Below are positions 1 to 13,800 of a DNA stretch of 64,000 nt, piece by piece. Source of the stretch: Amphimedon queenslandica (lineage: Eukaryota; Porifera; Demospongiae; Haplosclerida; Niphatidae). The notes under the pieces are model-generated. The model did not search any database, was not told the DNA's origin, and saw only the letters and a list, made by a program, of their open reading frames with translations. Made by a program: the position numbers and the translations under genes. The DNA lies in contig NW_003546281.1 in assembly GCF_000090795.2 (NCBI RefSeq), positions 364,142 through 428,141 on the forward strand, read 5' to 3'. Within the stretch, counting starts at the first letter, position 1; each line of letters opens with the position of its first letter.

Positions 1-78
1 TCATCTTTATGTGTCTTATCCTTCAATGTAACCTGGCAATAAAGGAATGTAAAATTGAATTGACAATACAATTCTAAC

Positions 79-2768
79 CTTCCAGTTTTCATCGTCAGTT
101 TTCACCACTGACAGGTAGCATCTTGTGGGTAAATGCTTAAGCCTACATCTATCACCCCACGCAATAACATCACCTTATTAAAACAACAAAGGATTTATAG
201 TATATGTACTTCATTATTGTGTGATAACTACACTCACCACTAATAGGATTTTCCTGTTTCTCAATTTGCCAGTATGTGTTTGCTGATGTTGAAGGCAAAG
301 CATGTTTTCTGGAGTCAACTCGTCTCAAGCGACAGTGAACTATTTGGCACAAAAATGTATTTGGCACACAAAAGAATAATGAATATGACATATATGCCAG
401 ATAGTTATATAATATATACCGTATACATGTGTAGCAGGTCATTTTAAAGGGGCTATATAATTGGATTTGGTCATTTGTTAGCTAGATTTATTAAAATTAA
501 ACTTGCCATTTGAAACACTATACACATGCTGGGAATAAAAATGCATGCCAAATTAATTAAAAACTATACACTAAAAGTTTGCTGCCAAAATTCTAGCCCA
601 TCAACTATAGTACTGGCATACCATCTTCTATCACAGGCCTGCTTGTTTCTGCAAAAGATCCTTCAGCAGCAATATAGCATTCATCTTCTTTGTGAAAAAG
701 TCTTACACAACTGCCACCCTAAAACAAAAACATTTCTTATCAAAGACTGCAAAGAAAGAAAGCAGATTGATCTTACTCTCATTGCTGTGTTGCTGTGCAT
801 GCTAATAGAAGAGCAGTAATGGGGAATAAGCGTCACAGCTGTTTCTGTAGGTGATAAGTTCAACTCAAAACTAAAATTAATAATATATTTTATAATATTG
901 AAATAAATTAATTACCAGTCAACAAGCACATTAAACCCTGCTTCTCCTAAAGTATGACCAGTTCCACTACAATGTAAGAATTGGCCTTGATTCTTAGTGC
1001 TTTCAATTTTAATTTGGTCATTGAATCTCACCTGATGTAAACTACAAATAACTTTCTCAAAAATGTAATTACTTACTTCATCACCTTCAGATCGAATCTT
1101 ATATTTTGGTAAAACTTTAAATATTGATTCTTCAGAGCTATCTGGTGATAGATTGACCTGAACAATGGATGTTGCAATAAAATGCAATATCTTTGGGACT
1201 CAAACATACCAGAAGATTGTTACTCTCTGTTTTTGATGCTTCAGAGGAAATTTGAACAAATTTTTTGGAGGCTATATGCTGTAACTAAACAACGTACATG
1301 CATCTTAAATAGTACTATATACTATAGGAGATGAAACTCACCTGAATTACATCCCCATACACCACTCTACTACCAAATTTCCTTTCCTGCTCTAATTTAT
1401 TCTCTGCCTCTTCCATTTGAACAGCAAGCTACAAATATTAGGTAACAATTATTTTTTACGACAAACACAATCATAACGTAAGTACAATCATATTTGTTGC
1501 TATGACATTTGGCCACTAAAAGTACTAGGTCATATAATTACTAGTAAACAACAAGCCGTAATTCTTTAATCTGTTGTTACATTCAGAAATGCATACGAGT
1601 ATAACACAATTCAACAGTCACTTCGCTCTTGTACAAAAATAGGTCACTAGATCTATACAAAACCACTGACTTTGTTAATTTTATTGTTAGGTAATTTTTA
1701 CTTCAAAAGTGAGCCAAACAAAATCAATGTCTTAATTATGGCAGGTAAGACATTCACCAATGCCTACATGTATTGATTTTTACAATGTTGATTTTTACAA
1801 TGATATTGGAGTATTAGAGAAAGTTTCTTAAATTTTATTTTGCTTTCAATTACGGCAATTGTTTTGCTAAAATTTTACTTTAGACAAAATAATGTTTATG
1901 TTATTGCTTCATAATTTTATTAGCATTAATTAATATTATACAAGTATGTGCTTGTACATGTAACAATAAAAAGTGAGTAATGAGGTTTGGCTAAATATCT
2001 ATGCTAAGTGAAATAGTAGTTTTAATTGAAATACATACTATACTGTGTAAAAATAACTCACCAATGCATTTATTAAATCCTTTTCTTCACTGACTGATTT
2101 CCTATTAAAACAAATAGTAAAGCTAAATTCATTTAATTGTATTAAGATGTCAAGCTATAAGTTTCAACTGATTTAATGCTTTTTCATGCACACATCATGT
2201 GCAAATATAACTCAACATCACAAATAGCATAAAATTGATTTAATTAATCCCAGCTCCCCTTAGAGTAGACTTGCATCACGCATGCATGCATGTCCATATA
2301 GCTAACCCTATCTTAACTGTAAATATTTTGCATATTAAGATGGTTATCTTTTAAACGACATGTAAGTATCAATTCAACTGAAATAACCTACCGTTCCATT
2401 TCTTTGAACACTTGCTTTGCCTTGTACTTGTTAGGAGCCAAAATTGTAAAAGCAGCATCTGCCAAAATATGAATTTATCCGCATAATGTATAGATTTGTA
2501 AAATGCAACAAATCAATAACTTACAAGTAACATCTGGAAGACAGGGATCAAACTCTTGCTTCTCATTTAAATTATAAACAGTTAGGAAATTATATGAAGA
2601 GCTATAAGTATGCAGAGGTATTAAAACAGCTCACAATTAAAATACAATCCACCTTGAGAGTTCGGAATATACATAGCCACGGTAATCTTTATTCTTTATC
2701 AAAAACAGGACAGTATCACCAATATGCAGCGACCCATGACCAGCAGCACCTTCTGCTAGAGAGGCCAT
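79..2768 (-). CDS. ITPR: Inositol 1,4,5-trisphosphate receptor, N-terminal part (12 exons, runs off left edge)
   Basis: IP3 receptors are ER-membrane calcium-release channels gated by IP3. Exons read on the minus strand: 2653-2768, 2525-2601, 2392-2458, 2062-2101, 1342-1428, 1210-1278, 1077-1157, 916-1031, 777-870, 622-718, 238-339, 79-173. All phases agree, giving 347 residues ending in a GT donor at 78. The N-terminus carries the family signature SLHIGDTV. Segments align in order with the suppressor beta-trefoil (YGDVIQ, ASKKFVQ, KIRSEGDE, GQFLHC) and with the MIR region (VRLFHKEDE, CRLKHLPTRCYL). The ATG at 2768 is chosen because it sits in a strong Kozak context (gccATGG) just before the conserved start; an in-frame ATG at 2834 would add 22 residues unlike the family. 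Introns are 45-633 bp. The IP3-binding core residues, channel pore and C-terminus lie outside the window. Seen: motifs and splice sites. Inferred: function by family membership. Confidence 0.88.
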
Positions 2769-4828
2769 GGCGAATAATTGAAACAATCGATCTGAGACTA
2801 GTCTATGGAATAAATTGAACAAAGGACGTGACATCAGAAATCACGTCATACTATCTAGCACACTGATTCATCAGGGCAGTAATTGCGCAGCTCACTAGAC
2901 CAATCAGGAAACTTTAGTTTCAGCGTAGTTTCACATCCTTGTGTATGTGGGATGTAAATAGATCTTGGCATGATGTGATAAAGCCGAGGATAAAGAAGAA
3001 CTTTCATGTGAGAGACTAAGATGCGTGGGTGGGATTGGTTAGTTATTAAAACTGTAGATAAAACCATCTGCCCCCGCAACCCTACCTAAATTTTTCTAAT
3101 TCCAACTTCTAGCTTGCAATTTTGCAAGCTGAGCAGGTGTTGAGGTATATGTCCATCAGTTAACTATGATGAACTATTTTGTATGTTAAGCTCATTTTAA
3201 TCAAAATTAGATTTAAAAGTAATTTCAAAATACCAGTGTTTCCCACGAAGTATGCTTGGTGAGCTAAACAATATCCTTCAAAAGCTGACAAAATACATTA
3301 AAGCTTATTCAGAGGGCATTTGGAGTAAATTTAAAAATTAAATTTGATTAGAATCTACTTCAATTCTATACAGCATAAATACATGTATAATGCCTATCAG
3401 AAAAAATTGTAAAAGCGGAGAAATATGTAGTACAGATATTTTGGCCCATTTTTTGAGTGATTTTACAAATTTGTAAAAATCCAAATTTGCATGGAATCTG
3501 CTCGACAAAGACGTGTATTTGCATCAGAAAAAAATTAAAATGAAATCTCTCCTAGCCATTTTTGACAAAAATTTTTGAGCAACTTGAAGAATTTGTAAAA
3601 ATCTAAATTTGATTGGAATCTGCTCAAACTTTCTATACGTCATAAGTACATGTATATGCATCAGAAAAATTATAAAAATTGAGAATTTTCTACTTGAAAA
3701 TTTTTGCAAAGTTTAGCCCAAGGGAAGACCATGCTATTGTATTGAAGCTGCATGAGCACAATGATCTAGTACAGGGTCTTTGACCAAATTTCATCAAAAA
3801 TCACTAAAAACTTCTTTATTATTATTAAATTTTTCTGATGCATATACATAAATGATGTTTAGAAATGTGAGCTAATTCTAAATTTTATGTACTAGTCTAT
3901 AGATCTAATTTTTGTTCATTGTAAATCTAGTGATCAAGAAACATACCTTTAAGCTGCTTTTTGGGAAACTCTGCATACATAAAAAACTAGATTAGGCTTG
4001 ATTTATGAACAACTTTTATTGGCTGCTATCCTTTGAAATTTTTTTCTACACAAGGATATCATTGAACCTACACCCCCACTACTGATTAAAAGGGGTGGGG
4101 CTGACTTAAGTAGCTAGCAGACTGATTGAAGTCGAGGTCAAGTTCTACAAGCAGAAATTTCACATGAGCAGTTATTCCCGAGGTTATTCCCTCTTCCGCT
4201 GAATAGTGAAACATTGGTAAGTGTATTATGATATCTTTAGTAAAGCCTTAGTCAAGTGTAGACTTATTTTCTTGGAAATTATTGACTTCTTTTAATCTAT
4301 TTTAATCCTGATATGAGAAAAAGATGCACCTTAATTTTTTATTTAAAGCAGTACATTAATTAGTTTTTACAATGTGCTTGATGTCTAGATGCTGGTCTTC
4401 TGGTAGTCTTGTGACTTGAGGTTTTAGCTACAATAATTATAACACATGTTATATTAAGATAGTTGTGTTTTATCTTCATGCATCATGGCTAAACCATAGT
4501 GCTTTGGGGCATTCTTATTTTTGATCTAATAAACACAAAAAGCATCCATTGAATGACAAAATTAAAAATATCATAATGGACTTGTGACGCACTTTATAAA
4601 AACTTGAATTGATAAAAACTGTATTCAAAATAAAAGATTTGTAATGTAAAAACAGCACTAATTCTGGTTTAATAAATTACCCAGGTCATTCATAAACATA
4701 ATGCACTCCTAAAACACAGCACAGTTGATTTTCTCTTTGTGGTCTAGACTCTTACTTTATCAATATTTTAAATTTCCTAATTTGGTAATAGTTTTTATAT
4801 TTTGTACTACTATTCACATAGTGTAAGA
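2769..4828. other. Intergenic region between divergent ITPR and giant MBL-lectin gene
   Basis: Two kilobases separate two genes transcribed away from each other, so both promoters should lie here, but I see no convincing core promoter motif. The middle is occupied by the tandem AT-rich repeat array at 3290-3790. The remaining sequence is AT-rich with no coding signal; a GGGGTGGGG patch near 4090 is the only GC-rich spot. Confidence 0.5.
3290..3790 (-). repeat. Tandem AT-rich interspersed repeat array (family A, reverse orientation)
   Basis: About three imperfect copies of a 150-190 bp unit. Each unit contains a CATCAGAAAAA-ATTATAAAA stretch, an ACATGTATATGCATCAG stretch and a GATTGGAATCTGCTC stretch. 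The reverse complement matches the arrays at 5400-5790, 25150-25800 and 52560-52890. The right end carries the reverse complement of the shared family 'head' TAGTGCTCATGCAGC. No coding content; ORFs here are chance. Confidence 0.7.
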
Positions 4829-7800
4829 ATGAGTGAGCTACTGTATCATGGCTTGAAGTATAACAAGGGAGAGTCAGTGCATCCTATAAAGAGTGTGTTT
4901 GTTATTGTCATTAATGCTGGACATGGTGATGCAACTCTCATTAAAGTTACAGATACTTCAGGTAACCATTGGACCAATTTATTCTTTGCATAATATACTG
5001 TAATAACTGGCTTTTTGATTATTTTTAAATGCTTAAAAGTGCTTCTTGCATTTTATTACATAATGTTAGCTACTGGTTATTTTGACAGTGTATCATTTTT
5101 CCTTAAATAAAAGCCTGAGAGTCTATTTCTTAAAATGGTATTTGGACCTCGAGAAGATTCAAAAAATAAAATAAAAGTTAGGCTCAGAGCAGGATTCAAA
5201 CTATTAAGCTCACACATTTGACTTCAGCAACCTAAGAAAGTATCTGCAAGGCATCTGTGTTAGTTAAGGCTAGTTTTGTGTATTTATACTTCAATTCTAT
5301 TGCTATCCCGGCGTTTATTCACAACCAGCTTTTGTTTTAAGATATGTGGTACATACTTCCTTTCTTATTGAATATCATAACAATCAATTGTTAATGACAT
5401 TAGATATAGTTGTAGACTGGGTTTCTCTCAGGATTTGACATAGTGCTCATGCAGCTTCTTGTCAGTAGATTGTCAAATTGCTCAAAAATTAGGCGAAGTC
5501 CCTGTACAGTACAGTGTATTTTGACAAAATTCATAAGGAAATAATGCTTTGTTTTTACTGATACATATACATGTTTTATGTTGTGAAGAAAATTTAAGCT
5601 GATTTCAATCAAAATTGGATTTTTTTATAAATTTTTAAATAAAATATAAATGGCTGGGAGAGAATTCTCATTTTATATTTTTTTTCTGATGCATAATTAT
5701 ACTTGCTGTTATGTTGTGTGGAAAGTTTAAGCTGATTTCGAATTTTTCATGAATTTTTAAAGTTGCTCCAAGTGCTATGTAATGTATTGTAGTGCTTGTT
5801 GGCTCATAGAGCATGCTGTTTGGCTCACTTAGTGTAACAAGTATGATTACAATTATGTACTGTATAGCAGGAAATTTGGGAGGAAATTAAATTTGGCGAA
5901 TTGGTGTTTTGATAGCCATTTGCCAAAATAAAAATCTGCCAATTTCAGCCATTATACGCATGCTCAATGACATGTGGCCACAAATTTGCCAAATTAAAAT
6001 CAGCCAATTACCAAAATTTAGCAATTTGCCAAATTTTACTCCCTCAAAAATTTTCCGCTATATGATAGTATTGTTATTGTTATTATTGTCAGCGTTTATC
6101 ATTACCATTATATATTGTTTCTATTATTATTATCGTTATGTACTAGTATTGTTATTAATATTGTCATTATGTATTATTTTTATTGTGTATTATTGTGATT
6201 ATTATTATTGCTAGTTATAAAATATTAATTAAGTTGCACGTAGAACTTGTTGTGATTGTTTTATCCTTATTTATCAGCCGTTACACTTAGCATGCTTTGT
6301 GGGAAACCTTAAAATGTGCAGCATCAAGCATGGGTGGATGTAGATTCCAGTTTAGTTTGTTTAAGGGGCATTTGGATTTGGAAATTTTATTGTCCCATTT
6401 TAAGTAACAAAATCTCTCTTGCCATAAAAATTTTAGATTGGGCATTGCTCCTAAAAGCCCAACTCTTCGAGCTGCCTTTGACAAAAAGCTATAACATTAT
6501 ATAGAAGAGTCTAAAATACATTTTTTGAGTGAGAAGTTTGGTTCCCACAAAATTACCTCATTTAGCATCACTACCTTACTTTTAGGCTGAATTAAATCCT
6601 GGTCCATGGTATTTCAATTAAAAAAGAACTTTCTATTTTATTGGTTTTTTGTTAAAATACATGTTTATTTATTATATGAACCCTTTGAGCTGATTGGATT
6701 TTTAAATTTGGCCAAGGACCATGGACTATTGTCAATTTTATCTGAAATCATTATTGCCGTAGCACTGACAACAAGTTACCAGCAACAAAGTTGCCTAGTG
6801 TATGCTGGGCTATAATGACATTAACTAAAAAAATGATTTCCAATTCTAGTATTTGAGTCTATAATAATCATGCTCTAAATTAATATTTCCATTACAAATT
6901 TAGTGTGTAAAAATTGAATATTGTAACAGTTAATTTTGTTTTAAAAAATTAGGTTATTTTATGCTTTAAAGTAAATTATTTTGGCGCCCACTAAACCTAT
7001 TAATTTTAGTGCCCACTAAACCTATTTATTTTCAATTGCTTTCCTACAGATAACACAAGAAATTATTTAGTCGATGGAGGTCCTGCATGGAGCTTTTGCT
7101 TTCAAAACCTTCAAGAAAGTCTCTTTAAGTACGCTGCTTCTAACAGTCAGCCCAATACTGCCAGACTAGATGGCATAGTTATAACGCATCCAGACGCTGA
7201 TCACATTCAAGGAATTGCAAAGCTTTTCGAAGACTATCCACCAAACAAGTCCAAACTTGATTTTACAGGTCCACTTCTTTTAACTAAAGCTTTTGAATGG
7301 GAAGGATATGACAAGTACATGTCAATTTTTCTTGATGCTGGTTTTAGAAAAGACAATAGTCTCTCTTCTGGTGCTGCTATTGATGGCTTTGACAGTCAGT
7401 TTACTTTTATGTATCCTGACTGCAACTACCCTGGTTCCTTATATAGATATGATCCTTCAGTTCCACTGAAGCCACAGACCTTGACAGTATCTAGACCACG
7501 AGATACCAATGCCACAAGTATCTTGCTATTGATAAATAAAGATGAAAGCCCTATTATGTCTTTCAACGGTGATGCTTATGGTCAGCCAATACTCCAGTCA
7601 CTCAATAAATCATATCCAAAAGTTTTTAAAGTGCCTCATCATGGAAGTCTTAAAAATAGTTTACCATTGTTTAGAAACAAGCCTAATGGTTTACTATTAA
7701 CACGCCAGCTATTAGCTGGGCTTGTTCTGCTTCAAATATCATTAAGGAGAGACTCATCACTTTTGAGTAAGCAAATTTCTCATAGATCTTTAGACAAATT

Positions 7801-10800
7801 TAATGAAATGTTCAAGGGAAGAGAGATTACGTTGAGAAGTGGAAGATCATATGAATTTCAGGAGAACTTTGACTCGTTGCTGGAGAGTACTGCCAATGAT
7901 TTTGTGGAACATCTTAAAGCTGCTTCAGTTGATCCTTCAGAACTTCTGAATAACCTTGAAAAGAGATATAAACAGATCAAAGACAACATTGCAAATAAAA
8001 ACATTCCACGAACCGACGTCTACACTAGTGGTATAGCTAGCTTGCCTAATGGTTTTAATGCCACTGTTTATGCTGCTATCAAATCAGTAATATTGAATGA
8101 TAATGATAATATAAATATGCGTACTTTATTATTCAAAATGTTGGAAAGTGATCACGTTTTCTCTGAAGCACATCAAACAGACCTTGATTTTGTAACAAAA
8201 TTTTATTCACAAATTAATGCACAAACATACATCATATCATCAGGTAGCTTGCACAACCACCCTCACTGGTGTGTGGTTAATGGTATTATAATAGCTGCTT
8301 GCTACCAACGAAAGGAAGTGGACCCAAACTATAAATGTCGTCTACTTCTTACATCAGGTTGCAACATTAGAGGAGATAAATTACAGGAATTTTCAAATCG
8401 AATCAACTGGATGCAAGCAGTTTCTCTTCAATACTTTGCCCCTGGAACAGGGTCAGTTGCAATAGATGGCAATGAAGTGGAGTCTACCTCTGTTTTACCT
8501 GGAACAATTGAATGGAATGACACAGCAGTACTTGATGAGCAGGAATTTCACGATAATTACAAAAATTCTGCAGGTGCCCGACTACTGAGCAAATGGAGAG
8601 CAGAAAATCTTGGTGTTGTTGAAATAAAACCATTAGGCAGTCAGTCACAGTGGCTGGGATTGAAACCTAATGCTAGTGATGGTAGTGTAGATTTTGTGCT
8701 GCTTGGTGAAAGAAAGCCCATGAAAGTTTCATACGAGAAAATCAATTTTACAGATTCACCGACCGATACTGTTGTGTTATTTAAGTTGCAACAGTTACCA
8801 AAACCATACGTAACTCAAAGTGTGTTTGTAAAACACAAACCAGGCACTTTGCTCACATACTATTTCTATAAGAAAGAGAGAGAAAATGTTTTGTATTTAG
8901 TTGCTAACAACAACAGAATTACATTCTCTGACAATATTAATGGTGCTGCATTATTTGAGTTCATCAATGTATCTCAGGAATCTTTAAATTCTGATGATAT
9001 CAAGAATAACAAGAGAGTAAAGCTGAGCAAGAAACTGTCCAATTTGATAAATCAAACAGAAGCCACAGACAGCTTTTCACCACAGTTCTACTTTCAATCT
9101 AGCACAGAAAGCTTGCCTTCTCTAAAGTTTGCTCAACTACTGTCAAATGCAAGTGAAAACAGTTTACTTTCATCTCTTCCTTCTACAATGTCAGGCTTAT
9201 TAAAGGAAAGGGAGCAATTGTTGCCTCATCAATCTATTCCTCGTCATGTTAGTCAGGGCTTTGAAGAAACATTAGGACTACAACTGAAATTGAAATCAGC
9301 TCAATCTCAGATAGTAAAAGAACAATCCTTGAAAAAATTTACAGATGATCTGTCTAAAAAGGCAGTCTTACATGATGATGTTAATGAACCATTCCAACGT
9401 AAGGAGTCAGATAGAAGCAATGATAGTGATGTTAAAAGAATGTCTTTAAAAGAGTTTTTATTGACAGCCCAGCACAGTGAAAACACAATATTGTGCCAAG
9501 ATCTTCTTGGGATAATTATCTCACATCAATTTTGTTCTGAAACACTTAAAGATTTACCAGCTGACTCTAAAATGAAAGAGTTTTTGCCTCTAGTGTTTTC
9601 CTTTACTGTAGATGAGTCTTCTACATTTTTATTCGAGAATCATTACGTTATTGAAGCTCAAATTAAGCTGATACTTAGCTCTGAAGAATTAAGATTAAAC
9701 GAGCATGTCATTACCGAGGTTTCTTTTATAGCAAATTATCCTAAAACAGTTGATCAAACAATCGATATGCAATTGGAGACAACTAGTGATGGACTTTCTC
9801 TTACACTAGTCTATCACTTAAAATGTGATGTACTTGTGCAACGTTTTCAAAAATACCTTGACAGTTTGGGTACAAAATATAAAATTTTAAAACTTTATGA
9901 TGCCATCACAACACTTTTGCAATCAGAAACAAGAGGGTACTTGTTTTATTCTTCACTGCCACAAGCTATTGCTAGAGTTTTGCAATGGACTATTAATGAA
10001 GAGGAAAGTACTGTTGAATTTGTTCCTTTTCCAGCTGGACCAATTGTAGTAAGTGCTGATATATCTGTCACTATCCCAAAGAGCAATGAACCTTTTGACT
10101 TTGGTATTGTCAACCTGTTTCAATTATCAGGCTTAAGGTGTATAATTCGTCCAGAATCAAATGGTTCCATGTACATGCTTGCTAATGGAACTGTTGCTGA
10201 TGCTCCAGTAGAGGTAACATTTTACAGTCACGATCTTAATGAACTTCCAGAACTGGAAGTTCATATACAACTACCTAACACTAGTCTGGATCATATTGCC
10301 AGTTTTTTTCATTTTAAAAACCCTGCACCATTTCGCATTCCTCTTAGTCATACAACTCTTAAGGACATAAAAATTACGGATGTTAGCTTCACTTGTAAGC
10401 AGAGTTTTCAGCAAACAAAGCAGCTCTATCTTTCAAAAGTAGTGCTTGGGTTTGATTTTTTAAATCTAGAGTCTTATCTCCCTTCATCTTTTGAAAAGCT
10501 CAGAAAAATAACTTCCCATGTCATTCTGTATCAACCAACTATTACCTCATCTATGAAAATTGGAATGGAGAGTGATTTTGAATTTTCTATTAATGATGAC
10601 ACTTCTATATCAGCACAATTAGCAGCTATACCTGTGAGTACTGATATTGATAGTTTTCCAAGCTATGATTACACAGTTTCACTACAAACTACTTCAAACC
10701 TCATTGGCTCTAATAAAGGAGGTATCAGTATAGCTAAATTTCTTCAACTTTTTGGGCTAAGTGAGCGGTTTTTGAAAGTAGCATCAGCTCCTTTTCTGGA

Positions 10801-13800
10801 TAACTTATTGCAGAATGTTGAGCTCAAGAACTTAGTGTTATCAATGAACACAAGTGACAAGACTGTCATCAAATTTTTTTCTCTTCAGCTTTTTGCATTT
10901 AATTGGGAAGTAATACCACGTAAAATAATCATACTTGAGTCTCAGTTAAGTATAGACTATACCGTCCAGCTTTGGAGAGCTGACCTTTATTCTAATGCAA
11001 TGGTTGGTGATCAATACCCTGTTACAATTAAGTTTGATATGAGTGATGCAAATGAAGCTAGTATTCAGTTTGTTAGTTTAAATTACAGCTTCACTATTTC
11101 TAAGTTTCTTGGTTTGTTTGGTTTTGGCAGTATTGATGGCCTACCAATAGTTGAACAGCTGCTTAATGTTGCTGTCACAGAAGCTGCTTTTCAGATCACC
11201 AAAAAGGAATCACAAGATGTCTCAATTAAGAATGGAAGTGTATCACTATATACAGAATCCATTAATATTGGATCGCTCTTCAGTATTTCTCAGGTCAATG
11301 CAACTATTTTTTTCGTTCATCACAATGAGAGTTATGTGTATAGGTTTGCTGTTAGTGGTTTTATTAATGATTCACTGTATATCAGTGTTGAATACAATCA
11401 GGACACAAGTCTTTTGTCTGGTCAGCTTTCAATTGCTAATTTTGAGGAGATGAATCTTTCTCAAGTTGTTGATAGCCTTCCCTTAAACAAAGCTTTTGAA
11501 ACTAATAAGAATGCTGTATTGAATAGAATTAAGCAGTTTCCATCGGTTGATATCGCTATTGCTTTAAAATATGTTTCAAAAAGTTTTGTTTTAAACAAAT
11601 TGATGATTGCCTTTGATAAAACATTGACTATTGGTAGTTTGTCCTTTAGAGATATAAAGTTTCTGTATGAGAATACTCCTGAAAATATTACTAGTGTAAA
11701 ACTGAGAGGTGAATTAATGAGTAAAAATATCAACATTGTTATAGAATTTGATTTAACCAGAGACTCTAGTGACAAAGGCTTGCTGACTGCTTCAATTTTG
11801 CCTTCAAAAGAGAAGCCATTAACCTTAAGAAATTTTCTTCTATTATTTGGTGTTGGTTCACCATCAGTTCCTGAGATTGATGGAGAGGATTTATCATCAT
11901 TGTTAGATGTAGCGCTGACAAATGGGAAGCTTCAACTTGCTGTGGATACTTTTGACATTGTTGAATTTGAAATAGAAGCAGAAACAACACGTAAAGTGAC
12001 CATTATTTCTTCGCCTCTCATTAAACTACAGAATGTGTCTCTCGTGATAAACTACAAGAAAAGTGATAAATCTAAAACCACAGCTCTTGTCACTGGTGTA
12101 TTTACTCTTGGCAATATTGATTTAACTTTACAAGGAATAAAGGAGCCAGATGTTGTAAAATTTACATTAGCTGCTATGCCTACATCAGATATTAATCTTC
12201 AGGACAGTTTTACTGTGTTGACCCCAGAAAATAAAGATAGTCCAAAGATACCATCAGATATTGGCATTCCAAGACAATTAAAAGCATCAACTGGACAGCT
12301 TATTGTTCAATTATCTCAGGGACTCAGTAAGGAGAAGTCCCTGTGGTTTATGGCAAGGTCTAAGTTCAACTGGGATGTTGATTTAGGATTTAAAAAATTT
12401 GTTGTTTTCAGTTTAGGTGGTGAAGTATTGTATAAAACAAGTGTTAACCAGGATCCTGACTATGAAGTTTATATATTTGGTAATTTTCAATTATCTCAGA
12501 CAACTTTTTTATTGTCCAAACTTTACTTTGGCAGTGATACTGACACAATACTCAACATTTCATTTAATAACACAACAGATTTGACTTTTTCCTCAATAAC
12601 AGATGACCTGTTAGGATTTAATGATCAAGCAAAAATGAAAGGTACAAGTTTTAAGAGTTTATTGCCAGACAGCACACAAGCTATTGAATTATCACATACA
12701 GATAAGTCAAATTTTTCCATGAGCATCAACTTCAGTCATAAAGCATTTGTCCTGTTTGGTCAATTAGTGTCAATTGGGTATGCATTCTTGGTAGCTGGTA
12801 ATTTTTCCACTGGAGATATATCAAACTATGGGTATGCATTGGGAATTGCATTACCAGCTGGATTCAAGCCTTCAGATTTACTGTCTTCTTTTTCTTTAAT
12901 TGATGATATACTGACAATTCGTAAAGCAAGCTGCATAATAATATCTGTAAAGGATGTACTTGTGAAAGACGTTGTCAAGAAACTTAGAGCAGTTACAAAC
13001 AATGTTTCTGATGCAAATGTGGCTAATTTACCTTTTGCTGGTTTAGATCTTGATGTATTTAGTAATGAGCAGAACTTAGAGCCTGGCCTTAGTATTTACT
13101 GTGAACTTGACATAAGTGAAAAAGGTTCTTTATTTAGTAATCTCATCAAGATTACTGACAATTCAAAGGAGATGCCTAGTATAATAGTGAGTGCCATGAT
13201 AAAAAAGGATCCAAAAGGTAGTGTCTTTAGAGCACAAATTTCTGAACTCACACTTCTTGGAAGCTTTCAGTTCTTTAATGTTTTATTTGAATATTCATGT
13301 GCTAGATCTAGTGTATTCAAACTCACTGGAATAGTTGTTATTCCTTTAGGGAATGAAACGATATATTTCAAAGGAAGTTTTATTTGTTCTGATGCTCAAT
13401 CAGAGTATTCAGCTGAATTAGATCAAAAAATTGATAGACCACTTGGAATGTCTGGAGTCACTATAGACAATGCTAGGCTGTCAATGATTTATTATACAAA
13501 AGAAGAGATACCATCAAGACAAATTATTTATGGTAAAGTGACCTTTAGTTCGTCAAATGGTGATTCAAGTAGTCCTGTTATATTAGAAGGACAGCTGATA
13601 TTTGTTAATTATTCTCCAGTAATTGTTAGAATTAATTTGATAGCACAACTGAGCATTTCAGATTTCATTTCTGCTGTGTATAATGGTCACTATAATTCTC
13701 AAGATTACCCAGATATTAGTTTTAGCAATGGAATTATTTATTATGCAAAATCAACTCAGGATATTGAAAATTTTCACTATAAAGCTGGTTATTTTGTTTC

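Larger units (their letters stand above)
4962..7049 (+). other. Sole intron of the giant gene
   Basis: The donor G|GTAACC at 4962 and acceptor TTCCTACAG ending at 7049 keep the metallo-beta-lactamase motif order intact (GHGDA before, VDGG after). The intron is filled with repeats: a family A array, a MITE-like palindrome and a TTA/ATT-rich stretch. Short ORFs inside it are not supported as genes. Confidence 0.85.

Noticed and set aside
2769-2834. N-terminal extension of the IP3 receptor to the upstream ATG
   Set aside because: Adds residues unlike the family, while the downstream ATG has the better Kozak context and matches the conserved start.
5909-6214. 101-codon hydrophobic ORF
   Set aside because: Produced by the MITE end and a TTA/ATT low-complexity tract in an intron.
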